Notes under the pieces: generated by a model | Told to the model about the DNA's origin: nothing | What the model saw: the letters and a program-made list of their open reading frames with translations, nothing else | Database searches by the model: none | Shown here: positions 1 to 6,736 of the stretch, one piece after another | Layout: each line of letters opens with the position of its first letter | How positions within the stretch are numbered: the stretch's first letter is position 1 | Translations under genes and position numbers: made by a program | Source: an uncultured Erysipelotrichales bacterium | Lineage (GTDB): Bacteria > Bacillota_I > Bacilli_A > Erysipelotrichales > Coprobacillaceae | Direction: 5' to 3' | DNA: 11,327 nucleotides | Assembly: GCA_910586805.1 (NCBI GenBank) | Contig: CAJUJC010000034.1 | Span: 1-11,327 of the forward strand

Positions 1-560
1 ACAAACCAGATGTAGATATTGATACAGATGGAGACGATAAACCAGATGTTAATATTGATACAGATGGAGATGGCAAACCAGACATCAACATTGATACAGA
101 TGGAGACAACAAACCAGATGTAGATATTGATACAGATGGAGATGGTAAACCAGACATTAACATTGATATAGATGGAGACAATAAACCAGATATAGATATT
201 GATACAAATGGAGATGGAAAGCCAAACATTAATATTGATACAGATGGAGATGGAAAGGCAGATATCAACATTGATACAAATGGAGATGGAAAGGCAGATA
301 TCAACATTGATACAAATGGAGATGGCAAACCAGATATTAACATTGATACAAATGGAGATGGAAAGCCAGATATCAATATTGATACAAATGGAGATGGAAA
401 GCCAGATATTAATATTGATACAAATGGGGATTATATAGCAGATGAGAATACTGTTAAAACATCTGACGAGACTTCAATGTTGATTCCATTTACTGCTGGA
501 ACAATATCATTGATGAGTATGTTATTCTTATTCTTAAGAAGAAAAGAAAGTGCAGAGTAA
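1..560 (+). CDS. C-terminal part of a repeat-rich cell-surface protein (5' end outside window)
   Basis: An open frame enters from the left edge (first whole codon at base 3) and ends at TAA 558-560, giving 185 codons. The first 144 codons are twelve 12-residue repeats of the type KPDINIDTDGDG. Each carries a DxDxDG core like the calcium-binding loops of thrombospondin type 3 and EF-hand proteins. A short linker (DYIADENTVKTSDET) follows, then about 20 hydrophobic residues and a basic tail (LRRKESAE). That is the layout of a Gram-positive surface anchor, but no LPXTG is present; the nearest match is VKTSD, where related anchors often have TGD. The part seen is therefore the calcium-binding stalk and anchor of an exported protein whose functional domains lie upstream. 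The tail closely matches that of the next gene, so the two are probably tandem paralogues. Ligand and role are unknown. Confidence 0.85.
   Translation, partial: KPDVDIDTDGDDKPDVNIDTDGDGKPDINIDTDGDNKPDVDIDTDGDGKPDINIDIDGDNKPDIDIDTNGDGKPNINIDTDGDGKADINIDTNGDGKADINIDTNGDGKPDINIDTNGDGKPDINIDTNGDGKPDINIDTNGDYIADENTVKTSDETSMLIPFTAGTISLMSMLFLFLRRKESAE
3..434 (+). repeat. Twelve 36-bp coding tandem repeats (12-residue DxDxDG units)
   Basis: Twelve contiguous 36-bp units are read in one frame. Each encodes K-P/A-D/N-I/V-N/D-I-D-T-D/N-G-D-G/N/D with few changes. The array continues past the left edge, since bases 1-2 complete a codon of the previous unit. Units differ mostly by synonymous changes and by Asp/Asn swaps at the calcium-loop positions. 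The last unit ends in DY instead of DG and leads into the anchor linker. Confidence 0.95.
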
Positions 561-612
561 GAAAGCAAGGATGGAATATATTTGTTTCTTCTGTTTTATA
601 TAAATTAGAATT

Positions 613-648
613 GGAAATATGGATAAAATCTATATTTCCTTTTTTATT
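613..648 (+). terminator. Rho-independent terminator after the first surface-protein gene
   Basis: A 12-bp stem (613-624 with 628-639, one G-U pair) encloses an AAA loop and is followed at once by TTTTTTATT. It lies 52 bases after the stop at 560. The stem arms are identical to those of the terminator at 4722-4754. Confidence 0.9.
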
Positions 649-779
649 AGTCAATTTTTATAAAAGTATAAAATTTTATGTAGTCATTGAGTGTTGTTAT
701 ATTTTGGAAATTTTACATTATATCTTTTCATTTTACTTTAATTTGATATAAATTTTAAGTTTCAATTCTTGATAAAAAA

Positions 780-808
780 TTGACATAAAAATCTAAGAAG
801 AATATAAT
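780..808 (+). promoter_or_regulatory. Consensus sigma-A promoter of the second surface-protein gene
   Basis: A perfect -35 TTGACA (780-785) and a perfect -10 TATAAT (803-808) are separated by exactly 17 bases. The expected start is near 815, giving a leader of about 20 bases with AGAGGG at 821-826 before ATG 834. The rest of the 561-833 gap holds the upstream gene's terminator and A+T-rich DNA without recognisable structure. Both hexamers match consensus, so strong expression is likely unless a repressor acts here. Confidence 0.88.
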
Positions 809-833
809 AGAAAATAGGAAAGAGGGCGAAAAT

Positions 834-3764
834 ATGAAAAAAAGAAACTATAAAAAATATTTATTTATATCTTTAGCTTTTCTTCTTGTCTTTTCGATAA
901 TATTTGGAAGTGGAATTGCTTCAGCTGAAGATGTTATTGAAAACAGTTCTATAAATGTGAATGAGGTAGAAGAAAATGATGATATAGATAATACATTGTC
1001 ATCTGCTCAAAATGAAGGTGATATTAATTCAATATCAGAAGATACAGAGGTTGATTGGAGTACAAAGGAAACAACAGTAGGAGACTTCGTGATTATAGGG
1101 GGACAACCAGATGTAGATTATTCATTTGCGAGTAATATATTAACAATTTTAACAAATCAAACAATGACGTTAAAAACAACAAAGACAACAACACAAAGAA
1201 TAGTAGTGCCAGCTAATGTAGAAGCCAGTTTAATCTTTGATGGAGTTAATATAGCAACATCAAGTAATAGTCCTTTTACATTAACACCCTTAGCTGGTGG
1301 TGGTGCAAAAGCACATATTGTTTTAGCTGATGGAAGTAGTAACTCTTTGAAAGGAGTAGCGAATTATCCAGGTTTAAGATGTGGAAGAACAACAACACTA
1401 GTGATAGATGATGGAATACTCAATAAAGATATTAATGGGAATGATATTGTTCCAAAATTAGGAAGAATCCCAGATGATTTAACATTGATGAATGGAACAA
1501 AAGTAAAGAAAGGTGATAGATTAACATTATTAGATAGTAATAATCCTGGAACATTAACAACAAATGGTAGTACTTTTGCAGCAGCTATTGGTGGTGGTGC
1601 AGGAGAGGATGCAGGAAATATCACAATTAACGGTGGTAATATTAAAGCTACTGGGCTTACTGCTGATAGTTTAAATAACGGTGGAGCTGGAATTGGTGGA
1701 GGAAGTAAAGGTTCTGGTGGAGATATTACAATTAATGGTGGTAATATTAGTGCCCAAGGATCATATCATGCTTCTGGAATTGGTGGGGGATATCATACAA
1801 GTTCTACACCAAGCTGTGCAGCATTATCTCCAGCAATCGTTTCATCAGGAACATATGGAGCCAAGAGTGGAAATATTACAATTAATGGTGGGATGACTAA
1901 TTCAAAAGGTGGATCCCATGGAAATGCTTTTGGTGATGGATGTTCAGGATATACGACAAGTGATAATTTTAAGGTCATTGTTACAGGTGGAACAGTTATA
2001 CCTACTTCAGTAGGAGGAAGTTATAGAGATTTAGGTGGTTCTAGAGCTAATGTTTATATTTTAGGTGGTTCACTTAAGGCGACAACATTCTCAAGTATGG
2101 GTGGAGCAGTAGCCTATGGAGATATGGAGCAAAAAACACAAGTTTTTATGACAAAAATCAATTTAAGCGGATATGATTTACCAAATATGTTAGTTGATAA
2201 TATGAAAATATCAGTTAATGGGGTTGCATCTGATTATGGATTACCTTCATATACTGATAGTACAGGATCATTATATTTTTGGTTACCAAGTAGCACAGAT
2301 GGTTCATCAACAGAAGTTAGAGTTGATGTAGATGTATTGAATAAAGATGGAGAAGTAGAGCCAATGGATTCATTCTTCGTTACTGATGCAACACAAGGAT
2401 CTACATTAAAGCAATATGTAACATTTGATGTGGATACAAAAGATTTAACAGAAAGTCAACGACTTGTGAAAAAGTATGATGGTGTTGGTTTTTCAGGAGA
2501 ACAACAAACAAAGTTCTTAGAAGCAATTTTAGGAGATGAGGGAGGCATAGAAGTTAGCCGTCCAAGTGGAGGAAAATTGCAAGATGTTACAAAAATGACA
2601 ATACAATCACAACTCTTGAATGATAAGTTAGAACCAGTAGATGAAATTGTAACTGGAACAAGTGCAGGAGTAGGAAAATATCAGTTGATAATTACATCAA
2701 CTGAATATGCAGAAATAGCAGGTTTTAAAGAAAGTTTTTGGGGACATAGATGTTATTATAAATATGCAGAAATTATTCCAGCAGATAGTAAGATAGAAAT
2801 CACAGCAACACGTGAAGGAGAAAGTACAAGTGCAGATCAAAAAGTAACAATGGTAGCCAATGTTGCACCAGGAAAAGGTGAAGCAACAACATGTGGAGCA
2901 CCAGCAGGAAAGGTACAGTTCTATATTAATGGAAAGAAGTATGGAGACCCAGTGGAACTTGTACCAAATGAAAAAGCAGGAGAAGATGGATATACACATA
3001 GTACTGCTCAAATCACATGGACACCAACAGATAATGGTGGAATTTACAGTGTAGATGATATTCAGGAAGTAACAGTAGAATACCTTGCAGGAGATGATAC
3101 AAACTATACAGGAAGTAAAGCAGATCCAGTAAAATTTGTTGTCACACCAGTAGATCAAGGGAATGAAGATAAAGGAAAAACACCTATCAAAGTTACAGTG
3201 GAAGATAAAGAAGTTGCAGAAGATGAAGAGATTGAAAAAGTATATGGTGATGAAGATATCAAGATCGAGTTAACAGGAGGAGATACAGATATCAAGCCAG
3301 TATACAAATCATCAGATGAGAGTGTAGCGATAGTAGACAAAGATGGGAATATCATCATAGTTGGTATTGGAGAAGTTGAGATAACAGCAACAAGACCAGG
3401 GAATGGAGCATTTAATGAAGCAACACAAACAATTACATTGAATGTGACAAAAAGAAAAATAAGTGTAGAAAGTTTGGATATCTTAGACAAGATGTATGAT
3501 GGAAATACAGATGCAAATGTTGATAGAGATACACTTGTTCTCACAGGAGTGAAAAAAGAAGATCTAGAAAAATTGAAGAAGGATTTAACAATCATTGCAA
3601 GATTTCCAAAAGAAGCAGTAGGGAAATATCCAGATGCAAGTGCAGATATCATATTGAGTCAAGAATTTTATGAAAAATATTATTTTGATGTAAAAACAAG
3701 AGCTGTTGATGATAGAATTACACTTGAAGATGAAGCAAGCATTAAAATTAGAAAGATAGATTAA
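834..3764 (+). CDS. Secreted multidomain surface protein (glycine-rich beta-helix, Ig-like, YDG), ended by a premature in-frame stop
   Basis: The product has 976 residues from ATG 834, placed 7 bases after AGAGGG. Residues 1-31 form a signal peptide (basic start, hydrophobic core, likely cleavage after ASA). About 32-110 is an acidic Asn/Glu-rich segment. About 240-430 is glycine-rich with three GNITINGG/GDITINGG motifs (261, 296, 346) and GIGGG turns, resembling right-handed beta-helix surface proteins. About 670-772 looks like a bacterial Ig-like domain, about 784-874 like a BIG2-type domain (SSDESVAIVDKDG, GEVEITAT), and about 876-976 is YDG-type (MYDGN at 887). The protein is probably exported and acts outside the cell, perhaps in adhesion; the ligand is unknown. 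TAA 3762-3764 falls at a domain boundary. The frame beyond it encodes a further Ig-like domain, repeats and anchor, so this is probably the front part of a roughly 1,260-codon gene. As it stands the protein would be secreted without an anchor. Confidence 0.85.
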   Translation: MKKRNYKKYLFISLAFLLVFSIIFGSGIASAEDVIENSSINVNEVEENDDIDNTLSSAQNEGDINSISEDTEVDWSTKETTVGDFVIIGGQPDVDYSFASNILTILTNQTMTLKTTKTTTQRIVVPANVEASLIFDGVNIATSSNSPFTLTPLAGGGAKAHIVLADGSSNSLKGVANYPGLRCGRTTTLVIDDGILNKDINGNDIVPKLGRIPDDLTLMNGTKVKKGDRLTLLDSNNPGTLTTNGSTFAAAIGGGAGEDAGNITINGGNIKATGLTADSLNNGGAGIGGGSKGSGGDITINGGNISAQGSYHASGIGGGYHTSSTPSCAALSPAIVSSGTYGAKSGNITINGGMTNSKGGSHGNAFGDGCSGYTTSDNFKVIVTGGTVIPTSVGGSYRDLGGSRANVYILGGSLKATTFSSMGGAVAYGDMEQKTQVFMTKINLSGYDLPNMLVDNMKISVNGVASDYGLPSYTDSTGSLYFWLPSSTDGSSTEVRVDVDVLNKDGEVEPMDSFFVTDATQGSTLKQYVTFDVDTKDLTESQRLVKKYDGVGFSGEQQTKFLEAILGDEGGIEVSRPSGGKLQDVTKMTIQSQLLNDKLEPVDEIVTGTSAGVGKYQLIITSTEYAEIAGFKESFWGHRCYYKYAEIIPADSKIEITATREGESTSADQKVTMVANVAPGKGEATTCGAPAGKVQFYINGKKYGDPVELVPNEKAGEDGYTHSTAQITWTPTDNGGIYSVDDIQEVTVEYLAGDDTNYTGSKADPVKFVVTPVDQGNEDKGKTPIKVTVEDKEVAEDEEIEKVYGDEDIKIELTGGDTDIKPVYKSSDESVAIVDKDGNIIIVGIGEVEITATRPGNGAFNEATQTITLNVTKRKISVESLDILDKMYDGNTDANVDRDTLVLTGVKKEDLEKLKKDLTIIARFPKEAVGKYPDASADIILSQEFYEKYYFDVKTRAVDDRITLEDEASIKIRKID

Positions 3765-4616
3765 AGTGATCAAAATGGAAACAAGATAAAAGTTGAAGAA
3801 ATACCAAGACAAAAATATACAGGAAAAGAAATTGAACCACAAGTAGTCGTTAAAGATGGAGAAAAGATATTAAAAGAAGGAATAGATTATACAGTAGAGT
3901 ATAGAAATAATATCGAAGCTGGAACAGCCACTGCTATCATCAAAGGAAAAGGAAACTATACATCACAGTTAGAAGCAGAATTCATTATTTATAAGATTAA
4001 TATTGACACAGATGGAGATGGCAAACCAGATTTAAATGTAGATACAGATGGAGATGGAAAGCCAGATATCAATATTGATACAGATAATGATGGTAAGCCA
4101 GATATTAATATAGATACAGATAATGACGGTAAACCAGACATCAATATAGATACAGATGGAGACGATAAACCAGATATTAATATTGATACAGACAAAGATG
4201 GAAAACCAGATGTTAATATCGATACAAATGGAGATGGCAAACCAAACATCAATATAGATACAGATAAAGATGGAAAACCAGATGTTAATATCGATACAAA
4301 TGGAGATGGAAAGCCAAATATCAATATAGATACAGATAATGATGGAAAGGCAGATATTAATATAGATACAGATAATGATGGAAAGCCAGATATCAATATC
4401 GATACAGATAATGATGGAAAAGCAGATATCAACATAGATACAAATGGAGATGGAAAACCAGATATTAATATTGATACAGATGGAGATTATATAGCAGATA
4501 AGAATATCGTTAAAACATTTGATGATACTTCAATAATGATACCATTGATTGTAGGGTCAGTATCATTAATAGGAATCCTTATCTTATTTATAAAAAGAAA
4601 AAATAATCAAAAATAA
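3765..4616 (+). pseudogene. Downstream remainder of the interrupted surface-protein gene: Ig-like domain, DxDxDG repeats, anchor
   Basis: The frame of the 834-3764 gene continues without another stop for 283 codons to TAA 4614-4616. Codons from 3765 to about 3992 encode a compact Ig-like domain with YTGKEIEP, EGIDYTVEYRNN and GKGNYTS motifs, common in Firmicute adhesins. Then come 13 full 12-residue repeats, the linker DYIADKNIVKTFDDT, a hydrophobic stretch (IPLIVGSVSLIGILILF) and the basic tail IKRKNNQK. No in-frame ATG, nor any TTG or GTG start with a ribosome binding site, appears before the anchor, so the segment cannot easily be translated alone. Replacing the TAA by TTA (Leu) would restore one protein ending KIDLSDQNGN across the junction. 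The lack of further damage points to a recent nonsense change, a sequencing error, or stop readthrough. Confidence 0.8.
3996..4490 (+). repeat. Thirteen and a partial 36-bp coding tandem repeats
   Basis: A 27-base partial unit (3996-4022) is followed by thirteen 36-bp units (4023-4490) encoding KPDINIDTDNDG-like 12-mers. They are close to the array at 3-434, but DNDG and DKDG variants are more frequent here. The last unit again ends in DY and leads into the anchor linker. The DxDxDG spacing suggests calcium-stabilised stalk units. Confidence 0.95.
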
Positions 4617-4721
4617 GAAAGCAAATATAATTAAAAAAAGCTTATCTTAAACAAGCTTTTGATCATGCAATATATATGATATAGAATATTTTTCTTCATT
4701 TATTTTGTGTGAATTTGAACT

Positions 4722-4754
4722 GGAAATATGGATAGAATCTATATTTCCTTTTTT
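4722..4754 (+). terminator. Rho-independent terminator after the second surface-protein gene
   Basis: A 12-bp stem (4722-4733 with 4737-4748, one G-U pair) encloses an AGA loop and is followed by six T. Both arms match the terminator at 613-648; only the loop differs (AGA versus AAA). A weaker hairpin, AAAAGCTT/AAGCTTTT at 4636-4660, lies between the stop and this site and may help 3'-end formation. Confidence 0.9.
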
Positions 4755-4832
4755 ATAATGTTTTAAAAAATACAAAATTTTATTAAATCATCTATTATTG
4801 TACTTTTCTTATTTTATATATTGTAATGTATA

Positions 4833-4841
4833 TGATATAAT
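4833..4841 (+). promoter_or_regulatory. Extended -10 promoter for the HAD phosphatase gene
   Basis: TGATATAAT gives a perfect TATAAT (4836-4841) with the TGn extension. No good -35 is present at 16-18 bases upstream (TTTATA is the closest), so the extended -10 probably carries recognition. It lies about 37 bases before ATG 4878. Confidence 0.65.
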
Positions 4842-4877
4842 AGTTTCCAATAATTGTGACAATGAGAGGAGAAAATC

Positions 4878-5648
4878 ATGAATAAAAAATATATATTTTT
4901 TGATATAGATGAAACTTTAACAAATGACAATCCTGGAGGAATAGTGACTGAAAGTACAAAAAGAGCTTTAAGAAAACTAAAAGAAAATGGACATTTTGTT
5001 GCTATAGCAACAGGAAGAGCTAATCATTTTGCTATAGATTTTGCGAAAGAAAATGAAATTGAAAATATGGTTTGTGATGGTGGGAATGGTCTAACAATAA
5101 ATTATAAACTTATTTCATTAGAGCCATTAGATTTTGATATATCTAATCAAATTATTGATGAATGTAGAGAAAAAGGAATTCCTTATTGTGTTGCTATTGA
5201 TAATACACCTCTTTTGTATACAAACAGTCCAGTAAAATATGCGAATGATGAAATGAAATTTCAAGTCATAGAAGATATGAATTTAGATTTTCATAAGGTT
5301 GATCAAATTCTAAAGATTTTTATTTCATGTACACCAGAGGAAGAAAATAATATAGTGTCTATGCATCAATTAGGGTATATGCGTTATTTTCAAACAGGGT
5401 GTATTGTAGAACCTTTAGATAAATATAAAGGAATTATAAAAATGGTTGAGTATTTAAATGGAAATAAAGATGATATTGTTGTATTTGGTGATGGTAAAAA
5501 TGATTTAAGTATGATGCAACAAGCACCTATTTCTATTGCTATGGGAAATGCTATTGATGAATTAAAAGATATAGCTACTTTTATTACGCATAGAAATGAT
5601 GAAGATGGTATTGAGTATGCATGTCAGCATTTTGGTTGGATTGATTAA
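4878..5648 (+). CDS. Cof-type HAD-IIB family phosphatase
   Basis: The 256-residue protein has all four HAD motifs. Motif I is FFDIDETLT, with nucleophile D9 and acid/base D11. Motif II is T45 in IATGR. Motif III is a lysine in DKYKG, probably K184. Motif IV is FGDGKNDLSMM, with D205 and D209 binding Mg2+. The region of about 80-180 between motifs II and III fits the C2B cap of Cof-like enzymes, and the length is typical. Family members dephosphorylate sugar phosphates, flavin or pyridoxal phosphates in the cytoplasm; the substrate cannot be told from sequence. The start follows AGGAG (4867-4871) by 6 bases. No clear terminator follows, so the small membrane-protein gene 100 bases downstream may be partly co-transcribed. 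Confidence 0.92.
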   Translation: MNKKYIFFDIDETLTNDNPGGIVTESTKRALRKLKENGHFVAIATGRANHFAIDFAKENEIENMVCDGGNGLTINYKLISLEPLDFDISNQIIDECREKGIPYCVAIDNTPLLYTNSPVKYANDEMKFQVIEDMNLDFHKVDQILKIFISCTPEEENNIVSMHQLGYMRYFQTGCIVEPLDKYKGIIKMVEYLNGNKDDIVVFGDGKNDLSMMQQAPISIAMGNAIDELKDIATFITHRNDEDGIEYACQHFGWID

Positions 5649-5717
5649 TGAAAATGAATATTGTTGATAAATAAAAAGGGAATCTGTGTTACAAAGATTT
5701 TTGTTTCATAAAATTTG

Positions 5718-5726
5718 TGTTATAAT
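5718..5726 (+). promoter_or_regulatory. Extended -10 promoter for the small membrane-protein gene
   Basis: TGTTATAAT holds a perfect TATAAT at 5721-5726 with a TGn extension; the -35 region is only T-rich. It lies 22 bases before ATG 5749. It would fall inside the longer reading that starts at 5686, which argues for the later start. Confidence 0.6.
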
Positions 5727-5737
5727 AGAAAAGAAAG

Positions 5738-5742
5738 AAGGG
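5738..5742 (+). promoter_or_regulatory. Ribosome binding site that sets the start at 5749
   Basis: AAGGG followed by a 6-base spacer (AATTTT) precedes ATG 5749. The alternative ATG at 5686 has no comparable site. Confidence 0.7.
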
Positions 5743-5748
5743 AATTTT

Positions 5749-5910
5749 ATGGAGTTAATTAATCAGACATTAATCATGTCATTTTTAGGAATTATTGCAG
5801 CAAGTTGTGTTGTTTTTCCAATACTCTTTCTTGTACAAAAACATAAACAACATAAAAAATTAATAGAAACTTTAAAGGAAATAGAAAAGAAATTAATAAA
5901 GCCATCCTAA
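5749..5910 (+). CDS. Small single-pass membrane protein of unknown function (53 residues)
   Basis: I do not recognise this protein. From ATG 5749 it has 53 residues. About residues 7-29 form one hydrophobic segment (MSFLGIIAASCVVFPILFLV), followed by a very basic tail (QKHKQHKK...KKLIKPS) with a heptad-like LIETLKEIEKKLI stretch that could form a short helix or coiled coil. The positive-inside rule predicts a cytoplasmic tail. The frame is open back to ATG 5686, but an extended -10 promoter and ribosome binding site between the two starts favour the short form. It follows the HAD phosphatase by 100 bases and ends at a hairpin shared with the convergent amidotransferase gene. It could be a regulatory small protein; nothing in the window shows a partner. 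Confidence 0.65.
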   Translation: MELINQTLIMSFLGIIAASCVVFPILFLVQKHKQHKKLIETLKEIEKKLIKPS

Positions 5911-5921
5911 AAAATGAGCTT

Positions 5922-5948
5922 AAGAGAGTTATGATAAGTGACTCTTTT
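5922..5948 (+). terminator. Terminator hairpin between convergent genes
   Basis: AAGAGAGT (5922-5929) pairs with ACTCTTTT (5941-5948) over 8 bp with one G-U, with an 11-base loop and T-rich sequence running on to about 5955. It serves the small plus-strand gene. It overlaps the last codons of the minus-strand gene, for which a T-run lies about 8 bases beyond the stem, so it may work weakly in that direction too. Confidence 0.6.
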
Positions 5949-6603
5949 TCTTTTCGATAAAATCAGTGATAAGTTGAAGAAATTGTTTTTGATGGAGTGA
6001 ATCCATACGTTCAGGATGCCATTGTACAGCAAGAATTTGATTGTTTTCAATACCCTCAATCAATCCATCTACACTTATGGCATTGATTTTGAATAATGGA
6101 GAAACACTTTTAATATTTTGATGATGTAATGAATTTGTTTGAATAGTTGTAGGAAAATATTGTGATAATAAAGTATGAGGTTGTATATTTATATCATGTG
6201 TATCATGAGAATGATTAATAGTTGTTTTATAAAGTGATGGAATATCTTGAATCAGTGTTCCATGAAAGAAAACATTAATAACTTGAATACCTCTACAAAT
6301 CCCAATAATAGGTTTATGGGCTTTATAAAATTGATGGAACAAAGCAAAATCCATTGCTTCAATATCTTTATCTTCTAATTGAGTAGAACAATGTTTGTCT
6401 TGATGAAAGTAGATAGGATTAATGTCATTTCCTCCACATATGAGCAAAGCATCATTTCTATTAACAATATCTTTATATTGGTGATGATTTCTTGGTATAA
6501 CCAATTCAATTTGAAAAGCAGAAAGAAATTGTAAATAAGTTTGATTGACAAAGTATGTCATATGATCATCTTTTTTTCTTATAGTTAGTGCAATTTTTAA
6601 CAT
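5929..6603 (-). CDS. Class I glutamine amidotransferase-like hydrolase (gamma-glutamyl-GABA hydrolase / peptidase C26 family)
   Basis: The product has 224 residues on the minus strand. The catalytic triad is visible: C103 in the nucleophile elbow GICRGIQVIN, and H196 and E198 in AVQWHPE. GGNDINP (57-63) and GTLIQDIP (115-122) are family signatures of PuuD-like enzymes, which cleave gamma-glutamyl bonds such as that of gamma-glutamyl-GABA. At 224 residues it is a little shorter than usual for the family (about 235-255). No other putrescine-pathway gene is near, so the substrate is open; a general gamma-glutamyl hydrolase in the cytoplasm is the safest reading. The start follows AAAGGAG by about 5 bases. 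The gene is divergent from the CorC-like gene over 133 bases and convergent with the small membrane protein. No clear minus-strand promoter was found in that gap. Confidence 0.88.
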   Translation of the reverse strand: MLKIALTIRKKDDHMTYFVNQTYLQFLSAFQIELVIPRNHHQYKDIVNRNDALLICGGNDINPIYFHQDKHCSTQLEDKDIEAMDFALFHQFYKAHKPIIGICRGIQVINVFFHGTLIQDIPSLYKTTINHSHDTHDINIQPHTLLSQYFPTTIQTNSLHHQNIKSVSPLFKINAISVDGLIEGIENNQILAVQWHPERMDSLHQKQFLQLITDFIEKKKSHLS

Positions 6604-6620
6604 ATTTACTCCTTTAATTA

Positions 6621-6648
6621 TTGATAATTTATAAAAAAAGTTTATACT
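6621..6648 (+). promoter_or_regulatory. Candidate promoter of the CorC-like / methyltransferase-homologue unit
   Basis: TTGATA (6621-6626) and TATACT (6643-6648) are 16 bases apart, each one mismatch from consensus. The predicted start near 6655 gives a leader of about 80 bases, A+T-rich and without a recognisable riboswitch. It sits in the divergent gap shared with the amidotransferase gene. Confidence 0.5.
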
Positions 6649-6719
6649 ATATATATGTTTATAAAAGGAAAATTTGACTTTTTATTGTATTTATATTAAT
6701 ATTGAAAGAAATTAAAAAT

Positions 6720-6725
6720 AAGGAG
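6720..6725 (+). promoter_or_regulatory. Ribosome binding site for a GTG start, with long spacing
   Basis: AAGGAG lies 11 bases before GTG 6737, longer than the usual 5-9. A TAA at 6734-6736 directly before the GTG excludes any earlier in-frame start. The next ATG (6758) would cut into the first membrane helix. Confidence 0.65.
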
Positions 6726-6736
6726 ATAATTTATAA

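Noticed and set aside
3..434. CRISPR array, since the repeat period is 36 bp
   Set aside because: The units are contiguous with no spacers, vary by codon position, and are translated as part of a surface protein.
199..438. Plus-frame 79-residue reading with a repeated MEMESQ/LIQ pattern
   Set aside because: It is an out-of-frame shadow of the 36-bp repeat array; the true frame carries the DxDxDG repeats and continues into the anchor.
2697..3158. Minus-strand Cys- and Trp-rich small protein
   Set aside because: The Cys and Trp codons are complements of the frequent ACA and CCA codons in the sense gene; no translation signals.
3762..3764. Programmed recoding (selenocysteine, pyrrolysine or classical leaky stop)
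   Set aside because: The codon is TAA followed by AGT, not TGA or TAG, and no stimulatory CTA or CARYYA context or obvious downstream hairpin is present; low-level readthrough cannot be excluded.
3989..4435. Minus-strand repetitive reading of the SFPSLSVSILIS type
   Set aside because: Antisense shadow of the second repeat array, without a ribosome binding site or promoter.
5686..5748. Longer N-terminus (21 extra residues) for the small membrane protein
   Set aside because: It would contain the extended -10 promoter and lacks a ribosome binding site; ATG 5749 has AAGGG at good spacing.
6655..6719. Mg2+ riboswitch in the leader of the CorC-like gene
   Set aside because: The leader is only about 80 bases, nearly all A and T, with no conserved helix pattern or terminator.
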